64,000 bases of DNA from Bacillus sp. BGMRC 2118 (GTDB lineage: Bacteria; Bacillota; Bacilli; Bacillales; SA4). Each line of letters opens with the position of its first letter. Position 1 is the first letter of the stretch. The notes under the pieces were generated by a model that ran no database searches, had not been told where the DNA came from, and saw only the letters and a program-made list of their open reading frames with translations. The translations under genes and the position numbers were made by a program. The stretch covers positions 124,001-188,000 of the forward strand of contig VTTJ01000004.1 in assembly GCA_008364785.1 (NCBI GenBank). Reading direction: 5' to 3'. Shown piece after piece: positions 1-7,833 of this stretch.

Positions 1-676
1 CGGTAGAAAATAATCCTGCACTTCCACTCACACCTCCCAGCTGGAATGCCTTCTCATCATGTACCTCACCTTGGATAAACTGATCCTTATACCATTCGGT
101 CGAGGCTGCTAGTGCTTTTTGATCTTCAGGAAGGAGATACCTGGTATGATGTAAACCCCATGGCTCAAGGATTGTTTGTGCTGCAAATTCATGAAGTGGC
201 ATCCCTGCTATCTTTTCAATCACCTTTCCTAACGTGATCATTCCAACATCACTATATAGTGTTTTCTCACCTGGTTTGTTCACCAGCCTGGTGTGTAAGA
301 TGTCATTCCATACATCTCTTGTTTGCATCCGGTCCTGAAAAAGAAGATCAGCAGGAAGTCCTGATGTATGCTGCAACAGCTGGTTAATTGTCAGCTCTTT
401 GTGCGGAAATTCCGGTATGATTGAATGAACCGTTGTGTCCAGCTTCAATTCCCTTCTACCTGTTAGAAACAGAACAGATGGAAGCGTTACCATAATTTTA
501 GTGAGTGAAGCTACATCAAAAATAGTATCTTGATAGATTGGGTGTTTCGTATGATGTTTATCTGAAAATGTCCCATATGCTTCAAAGAAAACAGTCTCTC
601 TTTGCTTGGATACATGCAGGACACCTCCAGGTAACTCTCCACTTTCCACTAGATGGTTCAGATACTCCTTACACAT
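1..676 (-). CDS. amiE: AmiE/YbbE-like serine hydrolase (class C beta-lactamase fold), 3' end outside window
   Basis: The reading frame is open from ATG at 676 leftwards off the window edge, so about 225 N-terminal residues are visible. The class C beta-lactamase/PBP active-site motif SxxK is present as SLTK in DVASLTKIM, and a second motif, YSDVGM, stands where YxN is found. GEVHDEKAFQLGGVSG matches a stretch I associate with YbbE-type proteins. In Bacillus subtilis the homologue AmiE removes the peptide from N-acetylmuramic acid during cell-wall recycling and is encoded beside murR. Here the ATG overlaps the murR stop by 8 bases, which suggests translational coupling. The amidase role is inferred from family and context; a generic beta-lactamase-family esterase is the alternative. 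Confidence 0.8.
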   Translation of the reverse strand, partial: MCKEYLNHLVESGELPGGVLHVSKQRETVFFEAYGTFSDKHHTKHPIYQDTIFDVASLTKIMVTLPSVLFLTGRRELKLDTTVHSIIPEFPHKELTINQLLQHTSGLPADLLFQDRMQTRDVWNDILHTRLVNKPGEKTLYSDVGMITLGKVIEKIAGMPLHEFAAQTILEPWGLHHTRYLLPEDQKALAASTEWYKDQFIQGEVHDEKAFQLGGVSGSAGLFST

Positions 677-1523
677 TTTTCTTCGAAGCCTCCACAGCCT
701 TTCGCGTTCTCTCTAAGGCCCGAATGTTTTTCGTTTGATTTGCTCTCGTTACCCCGAGGAATAAAATATCGATTACATTAAGTTGTGCAATTCGAGAACT
801 CGTTGCTCCACTACGAACGTTTCGTTCAAGTGATGTCGTATTTAGTCTCACATCTGCTAGAGAAGATATTGGGTTATCACCCGACTTAGTTAGTGTAATA
901 ATGCTTGCGCCATTTTCCTTCGCAACCGTTAAAGATTCAACTACATCTTTTGTCTGTCCACTATATGAAATGCCAAATGCCACATCCTGTTTAGTAAGAT
1001 TGGCAGAGATCGTTACTTGTGTATCACGGTCTAAAGCGGCCTCACACCATCGATTAATACGCGTTAACTTCTGCTTGAAATCCTGCGCAATAACAGCTGA
1101 TGCACCAATTCCGTACACCGCTACAATACGTGCATTAGAGATGAGAGACACAGCCTTTTCCAGCTCTTCTTCCGATAGGACTAACAACGTATTCTGGATC
1201 GATTGAATATTGTTTTGTGAAACAGATTGAATAAAGGACTGAATCGAATCATCACTCGGAATATCCTCATACAACCCATTGGCCGACTCTGATTTAGCCA
1301 ATTCATACGCAATCTTCAGCTTTAACTCCTGAAATCCTTTACACTTTAACGATTTTGACAACCGAATAATGGTTGCCTCACTTACCTCAGCCTTCTCCGC
1401 TAGCTTCTGAATAGATAAATTCACGACCTCATCCGGGTAGCTCAAGATATAGTCAGCCGCCTTTCTTTCAGAGGGCTTTAAGGTATGTAAGCTTTCTTCA
1501 ACAAAGATAATTTCTCGACTCAT
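669..1523 (-). CDS. murR: MurR/RpiR family transcriptional regulator
   Basis: A 284-aa protein with an N-terminal RpiR-type helix-turn-helix (about residues 1-77, including SIQKLAEKAEVSEATIIRLS) and a C-terminal SIS sugar-phosphate-binding domain (about 120-260, with VYGIGASAVIAQDFKQKL and GISYSGQTKDVV). The family senses phosphosugars; MurR of Bacillus responds to MurNAc-6-phosphate and represses muropeptide recovery genes. Linkage to the AmiE-like gene supports that assignment over other RpiR members. It is the first gene of the leftward operon here, whereas B. subtilis has murQ before murR. A TTGAAA-N5-TTTCAA inverted repeat lies about 75 bp upstream and is a plausible autoregulatory site. 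Confidence 0.8.
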   Translation of the reverse strand: MSREIIFVEESLHTLKPSERKAADYILSYPDEVVNLSIQKLAEKAEVSEATIIRLSKSLKCKGFQELKLKIAYELAKSESANGLYEDIPSDDSIQSFIQSVSQNNIQSIQNTLLVLSEEELEKAVSLISNARIVAVYGIGASAVIAQDFKQKLTRINRWCEAALDRDTQVTISANLTKQDVAFGISYSGQTKDVVESLTVAKENGASIITLTKSGDNPISSLADVRLNTTSLERNVRSGATSSRIAQLNVIDILFLGVTRANQTKNIRALERTRKAVEASKKNV

Positions 1524-1595
1524 ATTATTTTCACCATTTTCTGACTTCTTCTTATTTTATTATATAAAACAATATTTCATAACACAATATGTTTT

Positions 1596-1612
1596 TTGAA
1601 ACTTTATTTCAA
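1596..1612. promoter_or_regulatory. Inverted repeat upstream of murR, candidate MurR/RpiR operator
   Basis: TTGAAA-CTTTA-TTTCAA is a perfect 6-bp inverted repeat 73 to 89 bp before the murR start. RpiR-family regulators often bind sites of this form. Regulator assignment is inference. Confidence 0.45.
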
Positions 1613-1623
1613 CAGCTTGGACA

Positions 1624-1655
1624 GGTGGACAGGTTCTTTGACCCATTCTAACACT
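1624..1655. repeat. Dispersed repeat family A (GGACAGGTTCCTTGACCC-like)
   Basis: Copy reading GGACAGGTTCTTTGACCC in the gap between murR and the next leftward operon. The same degenerate palindromic motif recurs at about 5265, 6670, 12840, 12910, 13897, 35810, 60830 and 61510. Confidence 0.6.
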
Positions 1656-1698
1656 ACATAAGCGGTGGATGAAGATAGACTGTCCCTTTAAACCAAAA

Positions 1699-1724
1699 AA
1701 CCAAAGGGGATGATCCCTTTGGTT
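1699..1724 (-). terminator. Rho-independent terminator for the regulator-peptide operon
   Basis: AACCAAAGGG and CCCTTTGGTT arms with a short loop; on the minus strand the stem is followed by TTTTTTGGTTT. It lies downstream of the peptide gene that ends at 1885. Confidence 0.75.
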
Positions 1725-1884
1725 AGCTACCCCATGTAAATTAAAATCCTACCGTTAATTCCTTATAAATGCACTTACCCTCAAAGGTTGTAGGACAGTT
1801 CACAGTGAATAAAAAAAGATGAACCCTATTCAATATAGAGAACATCTATTTGCAGCATCACTCTTTTTTATGGCTGTGTCGTTA

Positions 1885-2013
1885 TTAATTTCTGTTTTCG
1901 ATTGATGTCTTTCCATAAGGATCTGGATAATCATCCTTTGCATGAGTTGTAATTGCTTGAGTAGAAACCAATATACCTACAAGTAGTGCTACTAATAGAA
2001 TCTTCTTTTTCAT
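1885..2013 (-). CDS. Short exported pro-peptide, candidate RNPP quorum-sensing signal
   Basis: A 42-codon gene starting with ATG at 2013, whose A of the stop/start ATGA overlaps the last codon of the HTH-TPR regulator. It begins with MKKKILLVALLVGILVS, a charged then hydrophobic signal sequence, followed by a possible signal peptidase site at THA|KDD; the remaining 17 residues are polar and contain YPDPYGK. Genes of this shape (PapR, NprX, Phr) encode signalling pro-peptides placed directly 3' of their RNPP receptor. Position, length and export signal all fit that pattern. No similarity to a known signal peptide is claimed, so the role is inferred. An unrelated small secreted peptide is the alternative. 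Confidence 0.7.
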   Translation of the reverse strand: MKKKILLVALLVGILVSTQAITTHAKDDYPDPYGKTSIENRN

Positions 2014-3257
2014 ACTAACATCCCCCTTTGTTCTGGTAACAGCTTTCTTAGTAAAAGATATGCATTTTTATATTGTCTTGAGTTCTCATAATAGGAAGTA
2101 AGCAAATTTATATAATGAGAAAATGTATAGTACTCCTTCCGTTTCTCAAAAAACGGAATGGCTACTTGGAGCATATACTCTTCAAACTCTACCGTGTCAA
2201 TTTGACGGCGTAATTTAAAGGCTAGCACCTTAAACATAATTTGATATTCATCATCTTCGAGACTTTGAGCATACTTTTCCCCAATCTCAAAGTACTCAAG
2301 AGCTTTCTCAAGCTGATGTGTCTTTTCGTATTCACTTGCTAGAACATAGACAGTAATTAATTGAGTAGCAGGATCTTTTCTAAATTCCAAACTCTTCAAA
2401 TAGTATTCTATTGCCTGTATAGAATCCCCCTCTTCGGAAAAAACCAAGCCCAAGTTATGATAAATTTTGGCCTTCAAGCGCTCTGCCTTTTTCCCTGCTA
2501 GGTGATTAAGAATACTTGTATAGTTTTCTTTTGCCTGTGTATATTCTTTTAACTTTCGATGGTTAATTCCAAGTAAAAGATTACAGTTTGTCACCTTATC
2601 GTAATCCATTTTCACCAGGAAGATATCCAGTGCCTTTTTTAAATAGTAGATAGAGGTCCCAACATTTTCAATCTGACTATAAGCTAACGCTAAGTGATAA
2701 TATACCTCCCCCAGGTCATGGTTGGGTGTATACTTCTCCGCTTTCTTATAAGCTTCAATTGAACGGTCATAGTGTTGGTTAATGTAGTAATAGAGACCTA
2801 CTGCTCGAAAGTAGTACTGTCTTGTCCAAGCAGATTGGTATTCTTTTAACCTATCAAGACTTTCGTAACATATGTGTGCTGCCTCTTTATCACGATTGTA
2901 TACATGATAAAGCAAGGCGAAAATCTCTTTCATCAAGTGTGATTCAGGCTCGGTTACAAGAAAATTTTCTGATATTGAATCCATTTTTGATTTCGCTAGG
3001 ACTATGTCTTGTTGGAGGATACGGTAAAATCCTTCATATTCTCGTTGTAGCGTCGGAACTTCATCGGTTTGCAGGATCCATAATTCTTTTGAGATACCAA
3101 TTTTTTCACAAAGTAACTCAATCATTTCTTGAGCTGGCTCTACCGACTCACTTTCTATCTTTGATAGATAAGAAGTGGAACAAATTCCATCAGCCAATTG
3201 TCTTTGCGTAATCCCTTTAGATTGTCTATGGAATTTAATATGATTCCCAATACCCAT
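2010..3257 (-). CDS. HTH-TPR regulator of the RNPP (NprR/PlcR-like) type
   Basis: A 415-aa protein. Residues 1-65 form an XRE-type helix-turn-helix (GITQRQLADGICSTSYLSKI), and residues from about 95 to the C terminus are a run of TPR repeats (for example the segment GEVYYHLALAYSQIENVGTS). Length and architecture match NprR (about 420 aa) better than PlcR (about 285 aa). RNPP proteins bind re-imported oligopeptides in the TPR groove and change their DNA binding. The overlapping exported-peptide gene supports this reading. The start codon is preceded by GAGGAGGA. A 14-bp perfect palindrome sits just upstream and may be an operator. Targets cannot be read from the sequence; nearby secreted-protein operons are candidates only. 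Confidence 0.8.
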   Translation of the reverse strand: MGIGNHIKFHRQSKGITQRQLADGICSTSYLSKIESESVEPAQEMIELLCEKIGISKELWILQTDEVPTLQREYEGFYRILQQDIVLAKSKMDSISENFLVTEPESHLMKEIFALLYHVYNRDKEAAHICYESLDRLKEYQSAWTRQYYFRAVGLYYYINQHYDRSIEAYKKAEKYTPNHDLGEVYYHLALAYSQIENVGTSIYYLKKALDIFLVKMDYDKVTNCNLLLGINHRKLKEYTQAKENYTSILNHLAGKKAERLKAKIYHNLGLVFSEEGDSIQAIEYYLKSLEFRKDPATQLITVYVLASEYEKTHQLEKALEYFEIGEKYAQSLEDDEYQIMFKVLAFKLRRQIDTVEFEEYMLQVAIPFFEKRKEYYTFSHYINLLTSYYENSRQYKNAYLLLRKLLPEQRGMLV

Positions 3258-3274
3258 TTTCCTCCTCCTATCAA

Positions 3275-3288
3275 TTAGAATATTCTAA
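3275..3288. promoter_or_regulatory. Perfect palindrome TTAGAATATTCTAA upstream of the HTH-TPR regulator
   Basis: A 14-bp perfect palindrome located 18 to 31 bp before the regulator start, between a TATAGT-like -10 on the minus strand and the ribosome binding site. Position suits autorepression; the binding protein is unknown. Confidence 0.45.
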
Positions 3289-3400
3289 CAACTATAGTAC
3301 CATATTTAGTTTAATGTGGAACCCTATATTCTAGCCCTTTAGAGGTAATCTGATTATTGGTTATTCATTGACCCTTGCCAAACAATTACATGAATAAATA

Positions 3401-3425
3401 AAGTTGTAGCTATATACTACAACTT
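3401..3425 (-). terminator. Terminator for the 3435-5099 operon
   Basis: AAGTTGTAG/CTACAACTT 9-bp stem with a 7-nt loop; on the minus strand it is followed by TTATTTATT. Confidence 0.7.
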
Positions 3426-3434
3426 TTCTCTACC

Positions 3435-3704
3435 TTAATAGTTTTTAAAATTTCGAAGAGTTTGGGATAGCATGTAGCATAATGGTGCCACAGTTAACAT
3501 TGTACCTACTATTGCAATAATCAATGCAGTTGACGGAATTTCATTCGTTAGTAATCGGTCATTAATTTCTATACCTAATAGGTATAATCCAATACCTGTC
3601 CCATCCACCATCGGAATTTCATTCACTAAGGTGAATCCTCTTACAATTAGATAAATACCAATAATTACAATAACATAAGGTGCTAACTTTCCCACAATCC
3701 TCAT
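3435..3704 (-). CDS. Small two-helix membrane protein, unknown function
   Basis: An 89-aa protein with two predicted membrane segments (about residues 7-25 and 57-80) separated by a polar stretch. A ribosome binding site (GAGGAGAGGG) precedes the ATG. It is last in a leftward operon after two exported proteins, 27 bp downstream of the 247-aa gene. I do not recognise the family. Confidence 0.65.
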   Translation of the reverse strand: MRIVGKLAPYVIVIIGIYLIVRGFTLVNEIPMVDGTGIGLYLLGIEINDRLLTNEIPSTALIIAIVGTMLTVAPLCYMLSQTLRNFKNY

Positions 3705-3731
3705 GACAATCCCTCTCCTCTAAAAAGTTAA

Positions 3732-4475
3732 TTAGTTGCTATCTTTTGTAACCTGTTGTAATTCCCAATATAAATCATAGACGTTAATATCTATTGTATG
3801 CTTTGAATCATTTGCTTTAAGTTTTTTAATTTTATCCGATCCTTCTAGTGTTTCCTTAATATAATTATGTGAGACGTCTACTAAAAATACATCCTCATGA
3901 GAGGATAAGTCATTGAAGGTTGAATCTTTCACATTAATTGTTGCATTAAATGCATATATCCCTTCAACCTCTTGCTTAACCGGTCCATTTGCTAAAGAAT
4001 GAATCTTTTCCATAGGAATTTGATTATGATCATCCAGTGCAACTGTTAATCCACCTTCACTACCATCTTCAAATACCGTTGCAGCATATATTCTACTTAC
4101 TTGGATATTATATGTGCTCACAAGTTCAGCAAATTGCTCATAACTAATAGGCTCATTAAGAGTAATAGTAGATTCAACACTTTCATGACCTTGTTTTTCT
4201 AATTTTTTATAATAATAAGGCATTTTATTAACGTATTTTTTCAATTCCTTTAGAGATAAATCCTTTGGATCAATCGTAACGTCTGCTTCAATTTCTTTAC
4301 TGTCTTTTTCCTTATGAGCTAGTAATTTTACTTTACTAGTACTATCAACTAAATCAACTTCTAAGATATGCTCATTTGGTTTCATTTCTCCATCACTTGT
4401 TGCTTGAGTGTAAATTGTTGATACACCAAGAACCAATGCTCCGCCTAACATACATGTAACAGCTAATTTTTTCAT
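3732..4475 (-). CDS. Exported protein of unknown function
   Basis: A 247-aa protein with an N-terminal signal or anchor (MKKLAVTCMLGGALVLGVS) and an otherwise soluble, lysine- and glutamate-rich body without cysteines beyond the leader. AGGAGGAAAATAG precedes the start. It lies 15 bp downstream of the 202-aa secreted-protein gene and so is almost certainly cotranscribed. No domain was recognised; the shared operon suggests an extracellular or membrane-associated partner of the neighbouring exported proteins. Confidence 0.65.
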   Translation of the reverse strand: MKKLAVTCMLGGALVLGVSTIYTQATSDGEMKPNEHILEVDLVDSTSKVKLLAHKEKDSKEIEADVTIDPKDLSLKELKKYVNKMPYYYKKLEKQGHESVESTITLNEPISYEQFAELVSTYNIQVSRIYAATVFEDGSEGGLTVALDDHNQIPMEKIHSLANGPVKQEVEGIYAFNATINVKDSTFNDLSSHEDVFLVDVSHNYIKETLEGSDKIKKLKANDSKHTIDINVYDLYWELQQVTKDSN

Positions 4476-4490
4476 CTATTTTCCTCCTCC

Positions 4491-5099
4491 TTATTGCTTA
4501 TAGTAGTTAGAAGTACCTAACAGTGAATGATACTTCGTTTGATATTCAATTCCCATATTCCAACTCTCATGAGCATTAATCTCCACATATCCATCTCCGG
4601 CACAAGCAACAAGGGAATCCATATTACCTCTGTTCGTCCAATCTACGTAGAAAGAATAGGAATTGGTTGTATTAATACTTGTTGAGTATCTAGAAACAAC
4701 TTCAGCCTCTTCATCATTACCATTTCCATCGTCATCATCAGTATCGAATTTATAGCCAGGATAATTCGATGACATACTGCCTGTAGATGTATCCAACTTA
4801 TTGCTCATGTCAGTCACATCTAGACCATGATAATAACTATTATTATTGTAATAATTTTTAATAGCCGTAACCTCTGAAGAATTGTACTTTACACTGTAGA
4901 TTCTTGTTTTAGCAGTGTCATTACATCCTACACCCGCTGCACTAGTAGTATAGTAACTTCCCGATGTTGGAGCATAAGAACCTGCTGGATTTGACCAAGA
5001 GCCGTATACAGTCTTCGCAGCTGAAGCAGGGCTTGTCCCAACTCCCAATGCTAAAATACTTGCTGTTACAATGCCTAGAATTTTAGTTTTCTTTCTCAT
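4491..5099 (-). CDS. Secreted protein with an acidic, Ca-binding-like segment
   Basis: A 202-aa protein with a clear signal peptide (MRKKTKILGIVTASILALGV, cleavage near ASA|AKT). The mature part is rich in Ser, Tyr, Asn and Gly and carries DTDDDDGNGNDEE around residues 120-132, which resembles a calcium-binding loop. AGGAGGAAAAT precedes the ATG. It is first in the operon and its promoter carries the TTTCCCAATA box shared with two other exported-protein genes of the window. Family not recognised. Confidence 0.65.
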   Translation of the reverse strand: MRKKTKILGIVTASILALGVGTSPASAAKTVYGSWSNPAGSYAPTSGSYYTTSAAGVGCNDTAKTRIYSVKYNSSEVTAIKNYYNNNSYYHGLDVTDMSNKLDTSTGSMSSNYPGYKFDTDDDDGNGNDEEAEVVSRYSTSINTTNSYSFYVDWTNRGNMDSLVACAGDGYVEINAHESWNMGIEYQTKYHSLLGTSNYYKQ

Positions 5100-5146
5100 A
5101 TTTTCCTCCTATATTCCTATTTTTTACGGAAATATTTCCATAATTT

Positions 5147-5183
5147 ATGGTAACACGAGGAAAATATTCTGTGTATTGGGAAA
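5147..5183 (-). promoter_or_regulatory. Promoter with TTTCCCAATACACA box for the 5099-3435 operon
   Basis: On the minus strand TTTCCCAATACACA (5183-5170) is followed after exactly 17 nt by TACCAT (5152-5147), a 4/6 match to TATAAT. The same 14 bases with the same spacing occur before the gene at 23072, and 13 of 14 before the gene at 22861. Confidence 0.55.
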
Positions 5184-5261
5184 CTTCAGATAAAAACCGA
5201 GCTTAAAGCGCTATTTCCCCTATGTGTTTCCTAAACTTTCGGGGACGATGAGGATCGGGAT

Positions 5262-5285
5262 GGAGGGACAGGCTCCTTGACCCAC
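5262..5285. repeat. Dispersed repeat family A
   Basis: GGGACAGGCTCCTTGACCCACT in the convergent/upstream gap between the secreted-protein operon and the EAL-PilZ gene. Confidence 0.55.
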
Positions 5286-5344
5286 TCCGATGGCACATTA
5301 CCTGATAAAGTGGGCTTTGGGACCTATTCCTCTAATCACAAAAA

Positions 5345-5370
5345 AACCAAAGGGGATAAACCCTTTGGTT
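5345..5370 (-). terminator. Terminator for the EAL-PilZ gene
   Basis: AACCAAAGGG/CCCTTTGGTT stem; the minus strand continues TTTTTTT. The stem is nearly identical to the terminator at 1699-1724. Confidence 0.7.
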
Positions 5371-5430
5371 TTAAAATACAGAAGAACAGAGTCAGTGCAA
5401 GGCTGGCCTTAGGGACCTTTCCCTATGACC

Positions 5431-6648
5431 TTACCCATCAACCAACATCCTACTCTTCCTTTTCATAATCAACAATTTATTAAATAGTTTAATCAGGTCA
5501 CTTCGCTGTTCTTCGCTTAAATTAAAATGAATGCCGTAGTGATATTTCTCATTTTCTTCTTTGATCCACACTGGATTTCCGATTAACGAAATCTCATTGT
5601 TTAAGATGGTTGTCGTAAACTTGATGGCCAGGTCTTCTGTAATCGGAAGATTAATAGACGTGGCGAAGCTTAATCCTCCTGGCCCGATATCATGCAGTGG
5701 CACCCTTGTTGTACCTAGCTTTACTTTTTTCTTATTCAAACGAACGATTGTCATATCTGCTTCCACGGTATGAGACACATCGACTCGGAAATATTTACGT
5801 TTTTCTTCTAGCGCTTTCGCCCATTCTGTTTCTTCTGTTAACAGAATCTCAAAGTCCAAAGCAGGAGCTGGTTCACCATACAGGTAACCTTGCACTTCAT
5901 GACAGCCCAACTTTTTCAGAAGATGAACTTGTTCTTGGTTTTCAACGCCCTCTGCCACAACTGTATAGTGGAAATGCTTAGCTAAATGCAAAAGTGCTTC
6001 AGTAATGGCTGCACTGTCAGATTTCCGTTCTAAACTAGAAATGAATAATCGGTCGAGTTTAATCGTGTGAAATTTATATTTTTGAAGAAGCGTGAGCGAG
6101 GAAATGCCCGTACCGAAGTCATCTAGGGCCATCTGTATCCCAAGCTTTTTTAGTGCTATTACAACTGGTTCTATCTCTTCTTCTCTATCAATGAATAAAC
6201 GTTCTGCTAGTTCAAATTCTAGAAACCTACTATTAATACCATTTTGGTTAATATAAGCTGATACGGTCTCAATAAAATTCTCATGCAATAACTGCTTGAG
6301 TGAGATGTTAATCGAAATCTTGAGTAGCTTCTGTCCTACTAACTCCCATTTCCGCAGTTGCTCACATACCGTTTGGATGACCCAATTTCCAATCTCTACA
6401 CTGTGGCCTGTTTCCTCAGCAAGGGGGAGAAATTCAGCAGGCGAAACGACACCACGTGTTGGATGATTCCAGCGAATCAGTGCCTCTGCTCCTACCATTC
6501 GGTTCGTAGAAAGACGAATGATCGGCTCATAATACAGCTCAAATTCTTGATTCCGGATGGCTTGTTGTAACTCACGCTCTATATCAGGAGATAAAAGCTC
6601 AAAACTAGTATGTGAATGTGCATGTGTGGAGCTCTTGTCAGTTTCCAT
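5431..6648 (-). CDS. EAL-domain c-di-GMP phosphodiesterase with C-terminal PilZ domain
   Basis: A 405-aa protein from ATG at 6648 (AAAGGTG lies 5-6 nt before it; an in-frame GTG at 6657 overlaps that site and is less likely). The EAL domain (about residues 25-265) keeps the signature EALIRW, the Asn of SINIS, DDFGTGISSL, KLD and AEGVE; the usual ELTES is ELAER, with the metal-ligand Glu retained. A PilZ domain (about 285-395) has RKYFRVD and DIGPGGLSF, resembling the RxxxR and D/NxSxxG c-di-GMP-binding motifs. It probably hydrolyses c-di-GMP and senses it through PilZ. A c-di-GMP-I riboswitch in its leader makes it feedback controlled. No transmembrane segment or sensor domain is visible. Confidence 0.88.
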   Translation of the reverse strand: METDKSSTHAHSHTSFELLSPDIERELQQAIRNQEFELYYEPIIRLSTNRMVGAEALIRWNHPTRGVVSPAEFLPLAEETGHSVEIGNWVIQTVCEQLRKWELVGQKLLKISINISLKQLLHENFIETVSAYINQNGINSRFLEFELAERLFIDREEEIEPVVIALKKLGIQMALDDFGTGISSLTLLQKYKFHTIKLDRLFISSLERKSDSAAITEALLHLAKHFHYTVVAEGVENQEQVHLLKKLGCHEVQGYLYGEPAPALDFEILLTEETEWAKALEEKRKYFRVDVSHTVEADMTIVRLNKKKVKLGTTRVPLHDIGPGGLSFATSINLPITEDLAIKFTTTILNNEISLIGNPVWIKEENEKYHYGIHFNLSEEQRSDLIKLFNKLLIMKRKSRMLVDG

Positions 6649-6667
6649 TTTTATCACCTTTCTGAAG

Positions 6668-6692
6668 GACAGAGGGACAGGTTCCTTGACCC
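6668..6692. repeat. Dispersed repeat family A
   Basis: GGGACAGGTTCCTTGACCCA inside the leader between riboswitch terminator and the EAL-PilZ start. Confidence 0.55.
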
Positions 6693-6782
6693 ACTCACTC
6701 TAAACAATCCAGATTTCTTATTCGGTAAGCACTACAGATTTGTCTAACATTCGTACTTTAGACCCATTTTTAGTCACCAAAA

Positions 6783-6809
6783 AGGAGTGAACAACCGTTG
6801 TTCACCCCT
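6783..6809 (-). terminator. Intrinsic terminator of the c-di-GMP riboswitch
   Basis: On the minus strand GGGGTGAACAA and TTGTTCACTCC form an 11-bp stem followed by TTTTT, directly 3' of the aptamer and 135 bp before the gene. This is a transcriptional expression platform. Confidence 0.8.
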
Positions 6810-6817
6810 TTAACTTG

Positions 6818-6908
6818 TCATCTTCGGTGACCCGGCTGCCTTAGTCAATCACGTTAGGCCCGTAGCTCTGCGTCCTTATCTTTCAATAAGTTTGCCCTTT
6901 TCGGTAAA
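6818..6908 (-). ncRNA. c-di-GMP-I (GEMM) riboswitch upstream of the EAL-PilZ gene
   Basis: On the minus strand the aptamer core is clear: AGGGCAAAC, a GAAA tetraloop in TTATTGAAAGATAA, GGACGCAGAGCTACGGGCCTAA, then GGCAGCCGGGTCACCG. These are the conserved blocks of the GEMM-I class (typically GACGCAAAGCC and GCAGCCGGGUUACCG). The A-to-G change in GCAGAGC is a deviation from the usual GCAAAGC. A terminator follows immediately. Confidence 0.9.
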
Positions 6909-6965
6909 CACCATATATTGTTATTTCTATTATAAGACTAAATGCCTATTTATCCAACTATTTTT

Positions 6966-7036
6966 GGAAGCATGGGGACGGTTCTCTTGTTTTTTGGGGA
7001 AGTAGGTGGAAGCACGGGGACGGTTCTCTTGCTTCC
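6966..7036. repeat. Two copies of 29-bp palindromic repeat family B
   Basis: Copies at 6966-6989 (3' arm degraded to TTGTTTTT) and 7008-7036 (GGAAGCA and TGCTTCC arms around GGGGACGGTTC). The apparent ORF across them is repeat-derived. Confidence 0.75.
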
Positions 7037-7145
7037 CCCAGCAGAGGAAACCAGGGGAATGCGAACAGATTTAGTACGAAAAGGCTCTAGCTTTTGTGTG
7101 ATAGCAACGTCTTTTGTTTTGAGTTAGAAGTGTTCTTCTCCCACT

Positions 7146-7343
7146 CTATGTATTCCGTTCCTTCTCTAACTCAGAGATTCTGGATTCTAATTCAGCAATC
7201 TTTCTTTCGAGCGATGCTATAAGAATCATACCTCCTATAAAAAATAGGAACGTTCCAGACCAACTTGTAGATAACGCAATGATACCAGCCATAGCTCCTA
7301 CACCAATAGCCGGTCCATATTTCATTTGAGTAATAAACTTCAT
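7146..7343 (-). CDS. Small membrane protein with C-terminal coiled coil
   Basis: 65 aa: two hydrophobic segments in residues 10-45 and a charged coiled-coil-like tail (ERKIAELESRISELEKERN). AAGGAGAGG precedes the ATG at good distance. Unrecognised family. Confidence 0.6.
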   Translation of the reverse strand: MKFITQMKYGPAIGVGAMAGIIALSTSWSGTFLFFIGGMILIASLERKIAELESRISELEKERNT

Positions 7344-7481
7344 AACGAAACCTCTCCTTCAGCTTACAATAGATGTGCTTATAAACTAGATACTAGTACT
7401 AGATTATGAATAGTCGTTCTATCATTTTAGGTGAAATAGTTAACACAAATGCGTTGCAGCCAGTTAAAACAAGATTCATCA

Positions 7482-7703
7482 TTACCCCTTACTCATCAAC
7501 TTCCTTTTCACATACCGATCAATCATAACAGCTGTTGCCGCAACGACAAAGAACATGATACTGATAACACCACTACTAGTCTCTGAGATTGGCAGAAAAT
7601 TTTTAAGTAACATCAATATTACAACTGTAAATATAATATGAGTTTTATACTTCGAAATAAGTTGCATGGCCTTACTCCTATTCATAGTATTTATGACTTC
7701 CAT
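7482..7703 (-). CDS. Small two-helix membrane protein
   Basis: 73 aa with hydrophobic stretches around residues 25-40 and 47-62 and a basic C terminus (DRYVKRKLMSKG). No good ribosome binding site precedes the first ATG; the internal ATG at codon 7 (MNRSKAM) has GGAAG about 11 nt upstream and may be the true start. Function unknown. Confidence 0.5.
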   Translation of the reverse strand: MEVINTMNRSKAMQLISKYKTHIIFTVVILMLLKNFLPISETSSGVISIMFFVVAATAVMIDRYVKRKLMSKG

Positions 7704-7778
7704 GTATGTTTAAAACAAGCTATATATCAACTTTACTTAATTCGATTTCACCCTTAGATTGCACTTTTATTTGGGGCT

Positions 7779-7831
7779 GAGGGACTTGTCCCTCCAACTT
7801 AAGGAAGCATGAGAACCGTCCCCATGCTTCC
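7779..7831. repeat. Family A copy followed by family B copy
   Basis: A degenerate GGGACTTGTCCCTCC element, then a family B copy at 7803-7831 that ends three bases before the OsmC-family stop codon. Confidence 0.65.
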
Positions 7832-7833
7832 TT

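Noticed and set aside
6942..7127. 61-aa ORF with GSMGTVLLF and GSTGTVLLLP
   Set aside because: Product of two family B repeats; such peptides are annotation artefacts.
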